A DNA stretch of 60,375 bases from Burkholderiales bacterium. Lineage in GTDB: Bacteria > Pseudomonadota > Gammaproteobacteria > Burkholderiales > Burkholderiaceae_C. Under the pieces are notes generated by a model. The model had not been told where the DNA came from, ran no database searches, and saw only the letters and a list, made by a program, of their open reading frames with translations. This document shows, one piece after another, positions 18,431-27,469 of this stretch (positions are counted from its first letter, which is position 1; each line of letters begins with the position of its first letter). The position numbers and the translations under genes were made by a program. The stretch covers positions 1 through 60,375 of the forward strand of contig JAUVYR010000003.1 in assembly GCA_030602985.1 (NCBI GenBank), read 5' to 3'.

Positions 18431-20350
18431 ATGGGTCTCCCTCCATCCCCATACAATCCGCCCGTGATTGCCCCTACCCCTCGCCCTCATCGACAACCCC
18501 GCCGCCCCATTCAGGAACTGCCTGATGAGCTGATCAGCCAGATTGCGGCGGGTGAGGTGGTGGAGCGACCAGCCTCGGTCGTGCGTGAACTGGTCGACAA
18601 CGCCCTGGATGCCGGCGCCACCCAGGTGACCGTGCGCCTGCTGGCTGGAGGGGTGCGGCTGATCGCCGTGGAAGATGACGGCGATGGCATCGCCCGCGAA
18701 GAGCTGACCACCGCCTTGAAACGTCACGCCACGAGCAAAATCCGCAACCTGGCCGAGCTCGAAGCGGTGGACACCATGGGCTTCCGGGGGGAGGCGCTGG
18801 CCGCCATCCACTCCATTGCCGAAGTCAGCCTGCTGTCGCGCAGTGCGCATGGCAAAGACCCTCACGCCTGGATGCTGCATGGCCGCACCGGCGAGATCAC
18901 CGCGGCTGCACGCCCTTCCGGCACCACGGTCGAGGTCCGTGAACTCTTTTACGCAACGCCGGCGCGGCGCAAGTTCCTGAAATCGGATGCAACCGAGCTG
19001 GCCCATTGCCTGGAGGCGGTGCGACGCCATGCCCTGGCGCGTCCCGATGTGAGCTTCACGGTCTGGCACGAAGGCAAGCTGATCGAACAATGGCGCGCCC
19101 CGGGCAGCGCCACCACTGAGCCCATGGCCGCCCTTCGACAACGCCTGGGTGATGTACTGGGCCCAGACTTCCTGAACGAGAGCCTGCCGCTGCAATGGCA
19201 ATCGGGTGGTCTGCAGGTCTGGGGCTATGCCGGCTTACCCGATACGGCGCGTGCCCGGGCCGACCGCCAGTTTGCCTACGTGAATGGTCGTTACGTGCGG
19301 GACAAGGTGATCAGTCATGCCGTGCGCAGCGCATATGAAGATGTGCTGCACGGGCACCGGCAGCCGGTTTATGCGCTGTTTGTCGACATCGACCCCACCC
19401 GTGTGGATGTGAACGTGCACCCGACCAAGATCGAGGTGCGTTTTCGGGATGGCCGGGAAGTGCATCAGGCGGTGCACCGGGCCATCGAGCAGGCACTCGC
19501 CACACCACGGGCCGCGCAGGCCAGCACCATGGCTGCTTTCAGCCCACCGCCAGCACCTGCAGATGGGCAGGCCGTGCTCACCCCGCAGACACAGATGGGT
19601 CTGGATGTGCGTGTGACCTATCCCTCGCCAGACTGGTCGCCCTCTTCTGAATCAGCTACAACGCCTAGCGGCACAGCCGTGAGCGACCTGCGGGCTTTGT
19701 GGCAGGCTTCTACCCCCGCCTCCCCGACAGTCCCAGAACCCGCGCCCACCAGCGAGACATGGCCGCTGGGCCGCGCCATTGCGCAGCTGCATGGCATCTA
19801 TCTGCTGGCCGAAAACGCACATGGGCTGGTGCTGGTGGACATGCATGCCGCCCACGAACGCATCGTCTATGAACGATTGAAGAACCAGCTGGACACGGCG
19901 GGGGAACAACCTCTGGCCAGCCAGCCGCTACTGATCCCTGCCACCTTTGCAGCCACGCCCACCGAAGTGGCCACCGCCGAGGCGCATCAAGCCACGCTGC
20001 TGCGCCTGGGGCTGGACATCACCCCGTTTTCCTTGCAAACCCTCGCCGTGCGGGCGGTACCGGCAGCGCTTGCCCAGGGCGATGCGGTGGAACTCGCGCG
20101 CAGCGTGTTGGCCGAGCTGGCTCAACACGATGCGGCCACCGTGATCCAGCGCGCACGACACGAGCTGCTGGCCACCATGGCCTGCCACGGAGCCGTCCGC
20201 GCCAACCGCCGCCTCACGCTGGAGGAAATGAACGCCCTGCTGCGCCAGATGGAAGCCACCGAGCGCAGCGACCAGTGCAATCACGGTCGCCCCACCTGGC
20301 GACAGCTGACCCTCAGGGAACTGGACGCGCTGTTCTTGCGCGGGCGCTGA
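18431..20350 (+). CDS. mutL: DNA mismatch repair protein MutL, with endonuclease motif
   Basis: A 639-residue mismatch-repair ATPase. GHKL motifs are intact: ELVDNALDAGA, VEDDGDGI and GFRGEALAAI, followed by the transducer domain with NVHPTKIEVRF. A Pro/Ala-rich linker spans about residues 370-445. The C-terminal domain holds DMHAAHERIVYE, matching the D-x-H-A-x2-E-x4-E endonuclease motif of MutL proteins in bacteria that lack MutH. The start is uncertain: ATG 18431 is three bases past the amiC stop, and GTG 18464 is an alternative. Unlike many relatives, miaA does not follow directly. Confidence 0.96.
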   Translation: MGLPPSPYNPPVIAPTPRPHRQPRRPIQELPDELISQIAAGEVVERPASVVRELVDNALDAGATQVTVRLLAGGVRLIAVEDDGDGIAREELTTALKRHATSKIRNLAELEAVDTMGFRGEALAAIHSIAEVSLLSRSAHGKDPHAWMLHGRTGEITAAARPSGTTVEVRELFYATPARRKFLKSDATELAHCLEAVRRHALARPDVSFTVWHEGKLIEQWRAPGSATTEPMAALRQRLGDVLGPDFLNESLPLQWQSGGLQVWGYAGLPDTARARADRQFAYVNGRYVRDKVISHAVRSAYEDVLHGHRQPVYALFVDIDPTRVDVNVHPTKIEVRFRDGREVHQAVHRAIEQALATPRAAQASTMAAFSPPPAPADGQAVLTPQTQMGLDVRVTYPSPDWSPSSESATTPSGTAVSDLRALWQASTPASPTVPEPAPTSETWPLGRAIAQLHGIYLLAENAHGLVLVDMHAAHERIVYERLKNQLDTAGEQPLASQPLLIPATFAATPTEVATAEAHQATLLRLGLDITPFSLQTLAVRAVPAALAQGDAVELARSVLAELAQHDAATVIQRARHELLATMACHGAVRANRRLTLEEMNALLRQMEATERSDQCNHGRPTWRQLTLRELDALFLRGR

Positions 20351-20479
20351 GACTTCATGATGCACTTTGGTGCAACATGCATCTTTGATTCCACATATTG
20401 CCCCAATAGCGGGAATAGCCACCCACAAATCGTGCAAAATGCATATCCCGCATAAGCAATACGACCTTGGGCTTTATTG
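20351..20479 (+). promoter_or_regulatory. Upstream region of gdhA with short inverted repeats
   Basis: A 129-base gap, relatively AT-rich for this genome. It contains an inverted repeat GATGCA/TGCATC (20359-20364 and 20378-20383) enclosing a second small palindrome, TGCAC...GTGCA, inside TGCACTTTGGTGCA. The latter recalls half-sites of nitrogen regulator NtrC, but its spacing is three bases shorter than the usual site, so I do not assign it. I found no convincing -35/-10 pair. It is probably the gdhA promoter and control region. Confidence 0.35.
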
Positions 20480-21823
20480 ATGAAATACGCCTCCCTGCAC
20501 GATTTCCTGGCACACGTTTCCTTCTGCAACCCCGGCCAGCCCGAGTTCCTGCAGGCCGTGACCGAGGTCATGGAAAGCCTATGGCCCTTCATTGAACAGC
20601 ATCCCAAATACGCCGAACAAGGGCTTCTGGACAGACTGGTGGAGCCCGAGCGTGTGGTCATGTTCCGCGTGTCGTGGGTGAACGACCACGGCGATGTGCA
20701 GGTCAACCGCGCCTACCGCATCCAGCACAGCTCGGCCATCGGCCCGTACAAAGGCGGCATGCGTTTTCACCCCTCGGTGAACCTGTCCATCCTCAAGTTC
20801 CTGGCCTTCGAGCAGACCTTTAAGAACGCGCTGACCACGCTGCCCATGGGCGGTGGCAAGGGTGGCTCCGATTTCGACCCCAAAGGCAAGAGCCCGGGCG
20901 AAGTGATGCGTTTCTGCCAGGCGCTCGTCACCGAGCTGTTCCGGCATGTGGGGGCCGACACCGACGTACCAGCCGGGGACATCGGTGTCGGTGGCCGCGA
21001 AGTGGGCTACATGGCCGGCATGATGAAAAAGCTCAGCAACCGGGCCGACTGTGTGTTTACCGGGAAGGGCCTGAGCTTCGGGGGCTCCCTGATCCGCCCC
21101 GAAGCGACGGGCTATGGCACCGTGTACTTCGCCGAAGAAATGCTCAAGCGCAAAGGCATGGGCTTTGATGGTCTGCGTGTGAGCGTGTCTGGCTCGGGCA
21201 ACGTGGCGCAGTATGCGGTGGAAAAGGCCATGGCCCTGGGGGCCAAGGTGATCACCGTGTCGGACTCCAGCGGGAGCGTTGTCGACGAGGACGGCTTCAC
21301 TCCCGAGAAACTGGCCGAGCTGATGGAGGTGAAGAACCACCTGTATGGCCGTGTCAGCGACTACGCGGCCCGCACGAAAACCCGGTTCGAACCCGGCGTC
21401 AAGCCTTGGGCCGTCCCGGTGGACGTGGCACTGCCCTGCGCCACACAGAACGAACTCGACGCCTCAGATGCTCACACGCTACTGAAAAACGGCGTGCAAT
21501 GCGTGGCCGAAGGTGCCAACATGCCCACCACCATGGAGGCGGTGAAACTGTTCGAGGACCACGGCGTGCTCTACGCGCCGGGCAAGGCCAGCAACGCCGG
21601 TGGTGTGGCCACTTCCGGTCTGGAGATGAGCCAGAACGCCATGCGGCTGAACTGGCCGCGCGAAGAAGTGGACGCGCGCCTGCACGGGATCATGGTGGGC
21701 ATCCATGACGCCTGCGTGCGCCACGGCCAGCGTGCCGACGGTTCGGTCAGTTATGTCGATGGTGCCAATGTGGCTGGCTTCGTGAAAGTGGCCGACGCCA
21801 TGCTGGCACAGGGCGTGATCTGA
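20480..21823 (+). CDS. gdhA: NADP-type glutamate dehydrogenase
   Basis: A 447-residue enzyme, exactly the length of the classical hexameric NADP enzymes, catalysing 2-oxoglutarate + NH4+ to glutamate. The glutamate and catalytic lysine regions are PYKGGMRFHPSVN and LPMGGGKGGSDFDPKGKS; DVPAGDIGVGGREVGYM and the Rossmann region SVSGSGNVAQYAVEKA follow. I chose ATG 20480, giving MKYASLHDFL; a TTG three bases upstream is unlikely. It stands alone on the plus strand, ending ten bases before the convergent FAD oxidoreductase. It supplies or removes nitrogen next to an amino-acid degradation cluster. Confidence 0.95.
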   Translation: MKYASLHDFLAHVSFCNPGQPEFLQAVTEVMESLWPFIEQHPKYAEQGLLDRLVEPERVVMFRVSWVNDHGDVQVNRAYRIQHSSAIGPYKGGMRFHPSVNLSILKFLAFEQTFKNALTTLPMGGGKGGSDFDPKGKSPGEVMRFCQALVTELFRHVGADTDVPAGDIGVGGREVGYMAGMMKKLSNRADCVFTGKGLSFGGSLIRPEATGYGTVYFAEEMLKRKGMGFDGLRVSVSGSGNVAQYAVEKAMALGAKVITVSDSSGSVVDEDGFTPEKLAELMEVKNHLYGRVSDYAARTKTRFEPGVKPWAVPVDVALPCATQNELDASDAHTLLKNGVQCVAEGANMPTTMEAVKLFEDHGVLYAPGKASNAGGVATSGLEMSQNAMRLNWPREEVDARLHGIMVGIHDACVRHGQRADGSVSYVDGANVAGFVKVADAMLAQGVI

Positions 21824-21832
21824 GCAGGCCGT

Positions 21833-23008
21833 CTAGACGACGTTGATCTCGCGTAGGGGCTTCTGCTCCAGCACACGTTGCCAGCCAAAGGCCTGCAGCT
21901 GCAGGGTCCGGTATTCGCCATACGTCACCAATTCTGAGAGGGCGCGACCCACTGCGGGCGCTTGCTGCATGCCATGACCGGAAAAACCATTGGCGAACAA
22001 CAGATTGTCAACATCCGGGTGGGCCCCGAGGATGACATTGTGATCCAGCACATGCATGTCGTAATGCCCGGCCCAGCTGCGCTGCAGCCGCAAGGCCTCG
22101 AAACCGGGCACGCGAGCGGCCAGGATCGGCCAGAGCACCTCCTCGAACAACTCATGCTGCACATCGAAGTCCGTGCACGCCGGGTCTTGGTCATCCGGTG
22201 GGGCAATCCCAGCGATGAAACCTTCGCCTTCCGGGCGGAAATAGGCACCCGTCGGGTCGATCACCATCGGGCAATCCGGTAGCTGCGCGCTGCTGGTGAA
22301 ATAAAACACACTGCGCTTGTGTGGCTCGACCGGCAAATCGATGCCAGCGGTCTGCGCCAGCGCCCTGGCACCCGTGCCTGCCGCGTTGATCACCGCGCCG
22401 CAAGCCACCTCGGTGCCATCAGACGTACTGACCGACAACACGCGTCCCCCTTCTCGGTGCAGTCGCAAGGCTCGGGTCGACCGGTATTCGGCCCCGAGCG
22501 AGATCGCCTTGCGACGCAAGCCTTGCATCAGCCCATAGGCATCCAGCCAGCCTTCGCCGGACAGCCCGAGTGATCCAGCTGCCAGGTCATCGACCTGCAT
22601 CCAGGGGTAGCGCAGCCGGATGTCTTCAGGGGTAAGCAGCGCCACATCCACCTGTTGTGCGATCTGTATGTGGTGGTTCGCGTGCAAGACCCCCAAACCC
22701 GCCGAGGTCGCCAGAAAGAGATACCCGCGTTCATGAAAACCGACGTCTGGCACGTCGTCACCCACGGCCAGATAGTCTCCAATATGGCGAATGAACTGAC
22801 TGCCAAACTGAGACAGCCAGATGTTCTCTGGCGTGGAAAACTGATGGCGGATGGATGCCGCAGACAACGCTGTGGCTGATTGGGCGTAGGTCGGATCCTG
22901 CTCAAGAACGAGCACACGGCCCTGAAAGTCAGGCTGGGACATCAGGAAAAAAGCAGCCGCACTGCCAACGGCAGCTCCCCCCACAATCACGACATCGGCG
23001 TGTTCCAT
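21833..23008 (-). CDS. FAD-dependent amine/amino-acid oxidase (DAO family), putative pipecolate oxidase
   Basis: A 391-residue DAO-family flavoprotein. The FAD-binding N-terminus is DVVIVGGAAVGSAAAFFL with the ADP loop and an acidic end (VLVLEQD). Another family stretch is ASIRHQFSTPEN, and the C-terminal FAD contact is NGFSGHGMQQAPAVGRALSEL. Genes of this type oxidise secondary or tertiary amino acids (sarcosine, pipecolate, D-amino acids). Divergent linkage to an ALDH7 dehydrogenase and nearness to a ketimine reductase suggest oxidation of L-pipecolate to piperideine-6-carboxylate, an inference. I chose ATG 23008, right after a palindrome; AAGGA about ten bases upstream could be its ribosome site. 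Confidence 0.85.
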   Translation of the reverse strand: MEHADVVIVGGAAVGSAAAFFLMSQPDFQGRVLVLEQDPTYAQSATALSAASIRHQFSTPENIWLSQFGSQFIRHIGDYLAVGDDVPDVGFHERGYLFLATSAGLGVLHANHHIQIAQQVDVALLTPEDIRLRYPWMQVDDLAAGSLGLSGEGWLDAYGLMQGLRRKAISLGAEYRSTRALRLHREGGRVLSVSTSDGTEVACGAVINAAGTGARALAQTAGIDLPVEPHKRSVFYFTSSAQLPDCPMVIDPTGAYFRPEGEGFIAGIAPPDDQDPACTDFDVQHELFEEVLWPILAARVPGFEALRLQRSWAGHYDMHVLDHNVILGAHPDVDNLLFANGFSGHGMQQAPAVGRALSELVTYGEYRTLQLQAFGWQRVLEQKPLREINVV

Positions 23009-23020
23009 GATACGCGTATC
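23009..23020. promoter_or_regulatory. 12-bp perfect palindrome at the start of the FAD oxidase gene
   Basis: GATACGCGTATC is perfectly self-complementary and directly abuts the start codon of the FAD oxidoreductase on the minus strand. It lies between the putative ribosome binding site and the ATG. A bound regulator would block translation initiation or early transcription of that gene. The adjacent XRE-cupin regulator is the obvious candidate, but this is inference. Confidence 0.45.
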
Positions 23021-23034
23021 CTTGAAGAAAAAAT

Positions 23035-23076
23035 ATAGAATGAAGGAAACAAATTTTCTTTTACGAAACATTCTAT
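23035..23076. promoter_or_regulatory. Inverted repeat in the AT-rich divergent promoter region
   Basis: ATAGAATG (23035-23042) and CATTCTAT (23069-23076) form 8-bp inverted arms 26 bases apart, in an A/T-rich 82-base gap between divergent genes. The right arm touches the TCTGGAG ribosome site (23076-23082) of the ALDH7 gene. The gap must hold both promoters, so this is a good operator candidate for the cluster. Confidence 0.4.
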
Positions 23077-23090
23077 CTGGAGTCATGGTC

Positions 23091-24623
23091 ATGTCAGCAG
23101 AAAAAACCTCCTTACATCCAGTCGCCGAACTGCTGCAGCGGCTGGGCGTCACCCACCAGACGGAGGCGGGTGGCCTGGTCTCTCACTCACCCATTGACGG
23201 CAGCTGCCTGGCGCGTCTGCAACCCGACACCCCCAGCAGCACGCAGGACAAAATCACGCAGGCACAGACCGCCTTTGAAGCCTGGCGGCAAGTGCCCGCG
23301 CCTGTCCGGGGAGAACTGATTCGCCTGTTTGGCGAAGAACTGCGGTTAGCCAAGGCGGATCTGGGACAGCTGGTGACCTGGGAAGCAGGCAAGATCTTGT
23401 CGGAAGGCCTGGGTGAAGTCCAGGAGATGATTGACATCTGCGATTTCGCGGTGGGTCTGTCACGCCAGCTGTATGGATTGACCATCGCCAGCGAGCGTCC
23501 GGGCCATCGGATGATGGAAACCTGGCATCCGCTCGGGGTGGTGGGTGTGATCAGCGCTTTCAATTTTCCGGTGGCGGTGTGGTCCTGGAACACGGCGCTG
23601 GCCATCGTCTGCGGCAATGCCGTGCTGTGGAAACCGTCCGAAAAGACGCCGTTGACCGCACTGGCTTCTCAGGCCCTGTTTGAGCGGGCGATACAGCGCT
23701 TTCAGGCGCAGGGGCATCAGGCACCCAAAGGTCTATCACAGGTTCTGCTGGGTGCCAGAGATGTCGGTGAAGTCATGGTGAACGACAAGCGGGTCGCGCT
23801 GGTTTCTGCGACTGGCAGCACCCGCATGGGCCGGGAGGTGGCGCCGATCGTGGCAGCGCGCTTTGGTCGGTGCTTGCTTGAACTGGGCGGCAACAACGCT
23901 GTGGTCGTGGCTCCTTCTGCCGATCTGGGCATGGCGGTGCGGGCCATTCTGTTTGCTGCCGTCGGGACGGCAGGCCAGCGCTGCACCACCACGCGGCGCC
24001 TGATCGTGCATCGCAGTATCCAGACGACACTGGTGGCACAACTCAAAAAGGCCTATGCGGCGTTGCCCATAGGCTCCCCGCTGGAAACAGGCACCCTGGT
24101 CGGCCCCTTGATCGACGCAGCCAGCTTCGAGGCCATGCAGCGCTCACTGGCGCAGGCACGCGCCGAAGGCGGGGTTGTTTTTGGCGGAGAGCGTGTGCTG
24201 AGCGATCGGTTCCCGCAGGGCTACTATGTCACCCCGGCGTTGGTGGAGATGCCGGGTCAAACCCCAGTGGTCTACCATGAAACCTTTGCCCCGATTCTGT
24301 ACGTGATGGGCTACGACGAACTGGACGAAGCGATTGCCCTGCAAAATGCGGTGCCCCAGGGCTTGTCGTCGGCCATCTTCACGCTGAACCTGCAGGAAGC
24401 GGAGCGCTTCCTGTCCTGTACCGGATCGGATTGCGGTATCGCGAACGTGAATATCGGTACTTCGGGGGCCGAAATCGGCGGTGCGTTTGGTGGCGAGAAA
24501 GAGACCGGAGGTGGGCGCGAATCGGGCTCGGACGCCTGGCGAGCCTACATGCGACGAGCCACCAACACCATCAACTACTCCAACCAGCTGCCCCTGGCCC
24601 AAGGGGTCAAGTTCGACGTCTGA
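23091..24623 (+). CDS. amaB: ALDH7-type aldehyde dehydrogenase, putative aminoadipate-semialdehyde dehydrogenase
   Basis: A 510-residue NAD(P)-dependent aldehyde dehydrogenase of the antiquitin (ALDH7) group. The folding and cofactor motifs are GVISAFNFPVAVWSWN, WKPSEKTPLTA and SATGSTRMGREVAPI. The general-base region is LLELGGNNAVVVAP and the catalytic cysteine is in GTAGQRCTTTRRL (about residue 297). NIGTSGAEIGGAFGGEKETG near the C-terminus is typical of ALDH7. The likely reaction is 2-aminoadipate semialdehyde (piperideine-6-carboxylate) to 2-aminoadipate in lysine breakdown. ATG 23091 is chosen for its TCTGGAG site eight bases upstream. The regulator gene begins three bases after its stop. 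Confidence 0.9.
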   Translation: MSAEKTSLHPVAELLQRLGVTHQTEAGGLVSHSPIDGSCLARLQPDTPSSTQDKITQAQTAFEAWRQVPAPVRGELIRLFGEELRLAKADLGQLVTWEAGKILSEGLGEVQEMIDICDFAVGLSRQLYGLTIASERPGHRMMETWHPLGVVGVISAFNFPVAVWSWNTALAIVCGNAVLWKPSEKTPLTALASQALFERAIQRFQAQGHQAPKGLSQVLLGARDVGEVMVNDKRVALVSATGSTRMGREVAPIVAARFGRCLLELGGNNAVVVAPSADLGMAVRAILFAAVGTAGQRCTTTRRLIVHRSIQTTLVAQLKKAYAALPIGSPLETGTLVGPLIDAASFEAMQRSLAQARAEGGVVFGGERVLSDRFPQGYYVTPALVEMPGQTPVVYHETFAPILYVMGYDELDEAIALQNAVPQGLSSAIFTLNLQEAERFLSCTGSDCGIANVNIGTSGAEIGGAFGGEKETGGGRESGSDAWRAYMRRATNTINYSNQLPLAQGVKFDV

Positions 24624-24626
24624 ATC

Positions 24627-25253
24627 ATGGAACTGCTGTCTCCTGCGGCACTGCAAACCCACCCACTGGGCTCCCGTCTGCGTGGCTGGCGGCGGGATCG
24701 TGACTGGACACTGGAACAAGCGGCACAAGCCACCGGACTGGCGCGATCCACCCTCTCGAAAATCGAGAACGGGCAGATGTCACCCACCTATGATGCCCTG
24801 CTCAAACTCGCGCATGGGTTTGGGATGGATATCAGCCAGCTGTTTGGCTCATCCACCTCTGACACAGGCGGGCACCGGGGGGCGGGTCGCCGCAGCATCA
24901 CCCGCGCCGGGCAGGGTCAGCCGTTCCGGACCCCTGCCTACGATCATCAATTCCTGTGCAACGATCTCTCGCACAAAAGCATGATCCCGTTTCGCACGGT
25001 GGTCACGGCGCGTTATGGCGATGACGCCCCCGCATGGAGCCGCCACGAGGGGGAAGAAATGTTCTACGTGCTGCAGGGCGAGGTGGACTTGTTGACCGAG
25101 TTCTACGAACCGGAGCGCTTGCGCCAGGGTGACTGCGCTTACCTCGACAGCCTGATGGGGCACCGGCTGTTGAGCGTCAGCCCCCAGGATGCCGTGGTTT
25201 TATGGGTCAGCACCACCCATCCGCGAACGACCCCAAACGCTTTCTCTGCCTGA
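24627..25253 (+). CDS. XRE-type helix-turn-helix regulator with C-terminal cupin
   Basis: A 208-residue regulator. The N-terminal HTH (about residues 16-72) reads LRGWRRDRDWTLEQAAQATG and RSTLSKIENGQMSPTYDAL. The C-terminal cupin (about residues 120-195) contains WSRHEGEEMFYVLQGEVDL, with the His and Glu that usually line the pocket, and YLDSLMGHRLLS. Such proteins normally sense a small molecule and control the adjacent catabolic genes. It sits inside the operon between the dehydrogenase and the reductase, so it probably regulates the divergent promoter at 23009-23090. Confidence 0.92.
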   Translation: MELLSPAALQTHPLGSRLRGWRRDRDWTLEQAAQATGLARSTLSKIENGQMSPTYDALLKLAHGFGMDISQLFGSSTSDTGGHRGAGRRSITRAGQGQPFRTPAYDHQFLCNDLSHKSMIPFRTVVTARYGDDAPAWSRHEGEEMFYVLQGEVDLLTEFYEPERLRQGDCAYLDSLMGHRLLSVSPQDAVVLWVSTTHPRTTPNAFSA

Positions 25254-25266
25254 ATGGATTGCTACC

Positions 25267-26199
25267 ATGCGAATGTTTGACCAAGCTGCCGTGGCGCAGG
25301 CCTTACCCTACCCGGTGCTGGTGGAGGCGCTTGCGCAGGGTCTGCAGACCCCGATCGAATCCCCTCTACGCACCCATTTCGAGCCCAATCACGACGACAG
25401 CACCGTCCTGATCATGCCCGCTTGGCGTCCCCAGCAGCAAGCCGGGGTGAAGCTGGTGTCTTTCTGGCCAGGCAATGGTGCCAAAGGGTTGTCGACCATC
25501 GCCGGGGTTTATGTGCTGCTGTCTTGCGTCGATGGTCAACCCCTGGCGGTGATGGATGGCACGGAGTTGACCCAGCGTCGAACCGCCGCGGCCGCTGCAC
25601 TCGCAGCCCGCCACCTCGCCCGCCCGGACAGCCGATCGCTGGCGGTTCTGGGCACCGGCAGTCTGGCTGTACCCATGGCGCTGGCCCACGCCAGCGTTCT
25701 GCCACTGGAATGCGTCCGGGTCTGGGGACGGGACACACACAAGGCGGCATCTGCGGCTGCTGCAATGCGGGCTCACGGACTCCAGGCCGAGGCCATGACC
25801 GACCTGCCTGCCTTGCTGGCTGCGTCGGATGTGGTGTGCGCCGCCACAGCCGCCGCCCAACCCTTTATCCGGACGGAATGGATACGACCGGGCACCCATC
25901 TGGGGCTGGTGGGTGCATTCACGCCCCGCATGGCCGAAGCCGAGCCCAGTCTCATGGCCCGCGCGGAGGTCTATGCCGATCTGCGAGCCGCTGTTCTCGA
26001 AAAAGGCGGTGAGGTGTTCCAGGCCATCGCACAAGGGCACATCCAGGCCTCAGACATCCGAGCGGAACTGGCCGATCTGGCCGCGCCGGGCCGTGACCCC
26101 TGGCGTACCCAGGCCGATACCATCACGGTATTCAAATCGGTCGGGTTTGCGGCGCTGGACCTGATTGCGGCCGAACAGGTCTGGCGCTCGGTCGGTTGA
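25267..26199 (+). CDS. Ketimine reductase, ornithine cyclodeaminase / mu-crystallin family
   Basis: About 310 residues. Family motifs are WRPQQQAGVKLVSFWPGNG, MDGTELTQRRTAAAAALAAR and the nucleotide-binding loop VLGTGSLAVPMALAHA, then VRVWGRD, and LGLVGAFTPRMAEAEPSLM at the end of the Rossmann domain. Members include delta1-pyrroline-2-carboxylate and delta1-piperideine-2-carboxylate reductases. Beside an ALDH7 gene and a DAO-family oxidase, reduction of piperideine-2-carboxylate to L-pipecolate is the likely role. ATG 25267 is 13 bases after the regulator stop; an open frame from 25189 overlaps the regulator and is rejected. Ornithine cyclodeaminase activity is the main alternative. Confidence 0.85.
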   Translation: MRMFDQAAVAQALPYPVLVEALAQGLQTPIESPLRTHFEPNHDDSTVLIMPAWRPQQQAGVKLVSFWPGNGAKGLSTIAGVYVLLSCVDGQPLAVMDGTELTQRRTAAAAALAARHLARPDSRSLAVLGTGSLAVPMALAHASVLPLECVRVWGRDTHKAASAAAAMRAHGLQAEAMTDLPALLAASDVVCAATAAAQPFIRTEWIRPGTHLGLVGAFTPRMAEAEPSLMARAEVYADLRAAVLEKGGEVFQAIAQGHIQASDIRAELADLAAPGRDPWRTQADTITVFKSVGFAALDLIAAEQVWRSVG

Positions 26200-26224
26200 C
26201 GATGCATTCTGGTACGCTCGCCGC

Positions 26225-27469
26225 ATGACGACTGATACCCGCGTGCCCATGCGTACGGGCATGGTGGTGCTGATGCTGTCCCTCTTGCTGGGGGTGCAGC
26301 CGATCGCCACCGACCTCTATCTCCCTGCCCTGCCAGCCATGACCTTGGGCTTTGGTGCCAGCATGCACCAGGCCCAACTGACCCTGACCGGTCTGCTGCT
26401 CACTTTTGGGCTTTCGCAACTGGTCTGGGGGCCCTTGTCAGACCGTTTTGGCCGACGCCCTATTCTGCTGTGGGGCATGACTGCCTTCACACTGGCCTCC
26501 ATTGGAAGCGTTTTTGCCTCGACCATGGAGCAGCTTCTGGTCTGGCGCTGTGTGCAAGGCGGCGCCATGGGGGCGGCCGTGATGTGTGCCCGCGCGATTG
26601 TCCGCGACCTGTACAGCCCTGTGGAAGGTGCACGGATGATGTCCAAGGGACTGACCGGCCTGGGGGTGCTTGCTTGTATCAGTGCGCCGCTGGGTGGCCT
26701 GCTCTCAGACTGGCTGGGATGGCGTGCCGCTCTCGGGGCACTGGCCGTTTTTGGTGCGTTGGCCCTCACGCTGGTGGCACTCCGCTTCGAAGAGACCCTG
26801 GCTCGCCCGAACCCGCAGGCACTGAACCCCCGTGACCTGATTCAGACCTGGGCGCGCATTCTCAAACACCCCACCTTCTGGACCTTCACCCTCCTCGCCG
26901 CCACGTCTTACGGGGGTCTGTTCACCTTCCTGGCCACCTCGTCCTTCGTGTTCATCAACGCCCTGGGACTGAGCAAAACCCAGTATGGGCTGCTGATGTT
27001 TTCCATGTCGCTGGTTTACATCACGGGGACCATCATCTGCCGTCGGCTGATTCCGCTCCTGGGCGTTCGGCGCACGGTTGCCGTCGCAGCTGCCTTCACG
27101 CTGACCGGCGGTACGCTGGTGGGCGTCATGGGATGGCTGGGCTGGCAAGGGGTCTGGACCATCATGCTGCCTTACTACCTCTTCATTCTGGCGCATGGGG
27201 TGCACCAGCCCTGCGGACAGAGCGGCGCTGTCTCGGCTTTTCCGGAGGCCGCTGGCACCGCTTCTGCCCTCAGCGGTTTTCTGATGATGGTGGCGGCTTT
27301 CGGCATGGGGCAATGGCTGGGGCAGACCATGCCAGTGGGTGTGGACGATGCCACTGTGCGTCCGTTGACCAATGGCCTGTGGTTCTGGGCCAGCCTGATC
27401 GCCGCTGTCGCCTGGATCCTGGTGCCCCGGTTCGGTGACATCCGCCCGGCTCCGCAACGACAGCCGTGA
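26225..27469 (+). CDS. MFS transporter, Bcr/CflA subfamily
   Basis: A 414-residue carrier with about 12 membrane spans. Recognisable features are [13 protein letters not shown] in the first span, the loop 2-3 motif [16 protein letters not shown], and a central cytoplasmic loop near residues 180-205. Bcr/CflA proteins export drugs or small metabolites by proton antiport. Co-orientation with the lysine/pipecolate genes (25-base gap) may mean export of an intermediate, but no substrate can be read from the sequence. Its stop overlaps the miaA start (GTGA). Confidence 0.92.
   Translation: MTTDTRVPMRTGMVVLMLSLLLGVQPIATDLYLPALPAMTLGFGASMHQAQLTLTGLLLTFGLSQLVWGPLSDRFGRRPILLWGMTAFTLASIGSVFASTMEQLLVWRCVQGGAMGAAVMCARAIVRDLYSPVEGARMMSKGLTGLGVLACISAPLGGLLSDWLGWRAALGALAVFGALALTLVALRFEETLARPNPQALNPRDLIQTWARILKHPTFWTFTLLAATSYGGLFTFLATSSFVFINALGLSKTQYGLLMFSMSLVYITGTIICRRLIPLLGVRRTVAVAAAFTLTGGTLVGVMGWLGWQGVWTIMLPYYLFILAHGVHQPCGQSGAVSAFPEAAGTASALSGFLMMVAAFGMGQWLGQTMPVGVDDATVRPLTNGLWFWASLIAAVAWILVPRFGDIRPAPQRQP

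Noticed and set aside
20359-20383. NtrC-like site before gdhA
   Set aside because: The TGCAC and GTGCA halves are four bases apart, three short of the usual NtrC spacing, and no sigma-54 promoter is visible nearby.
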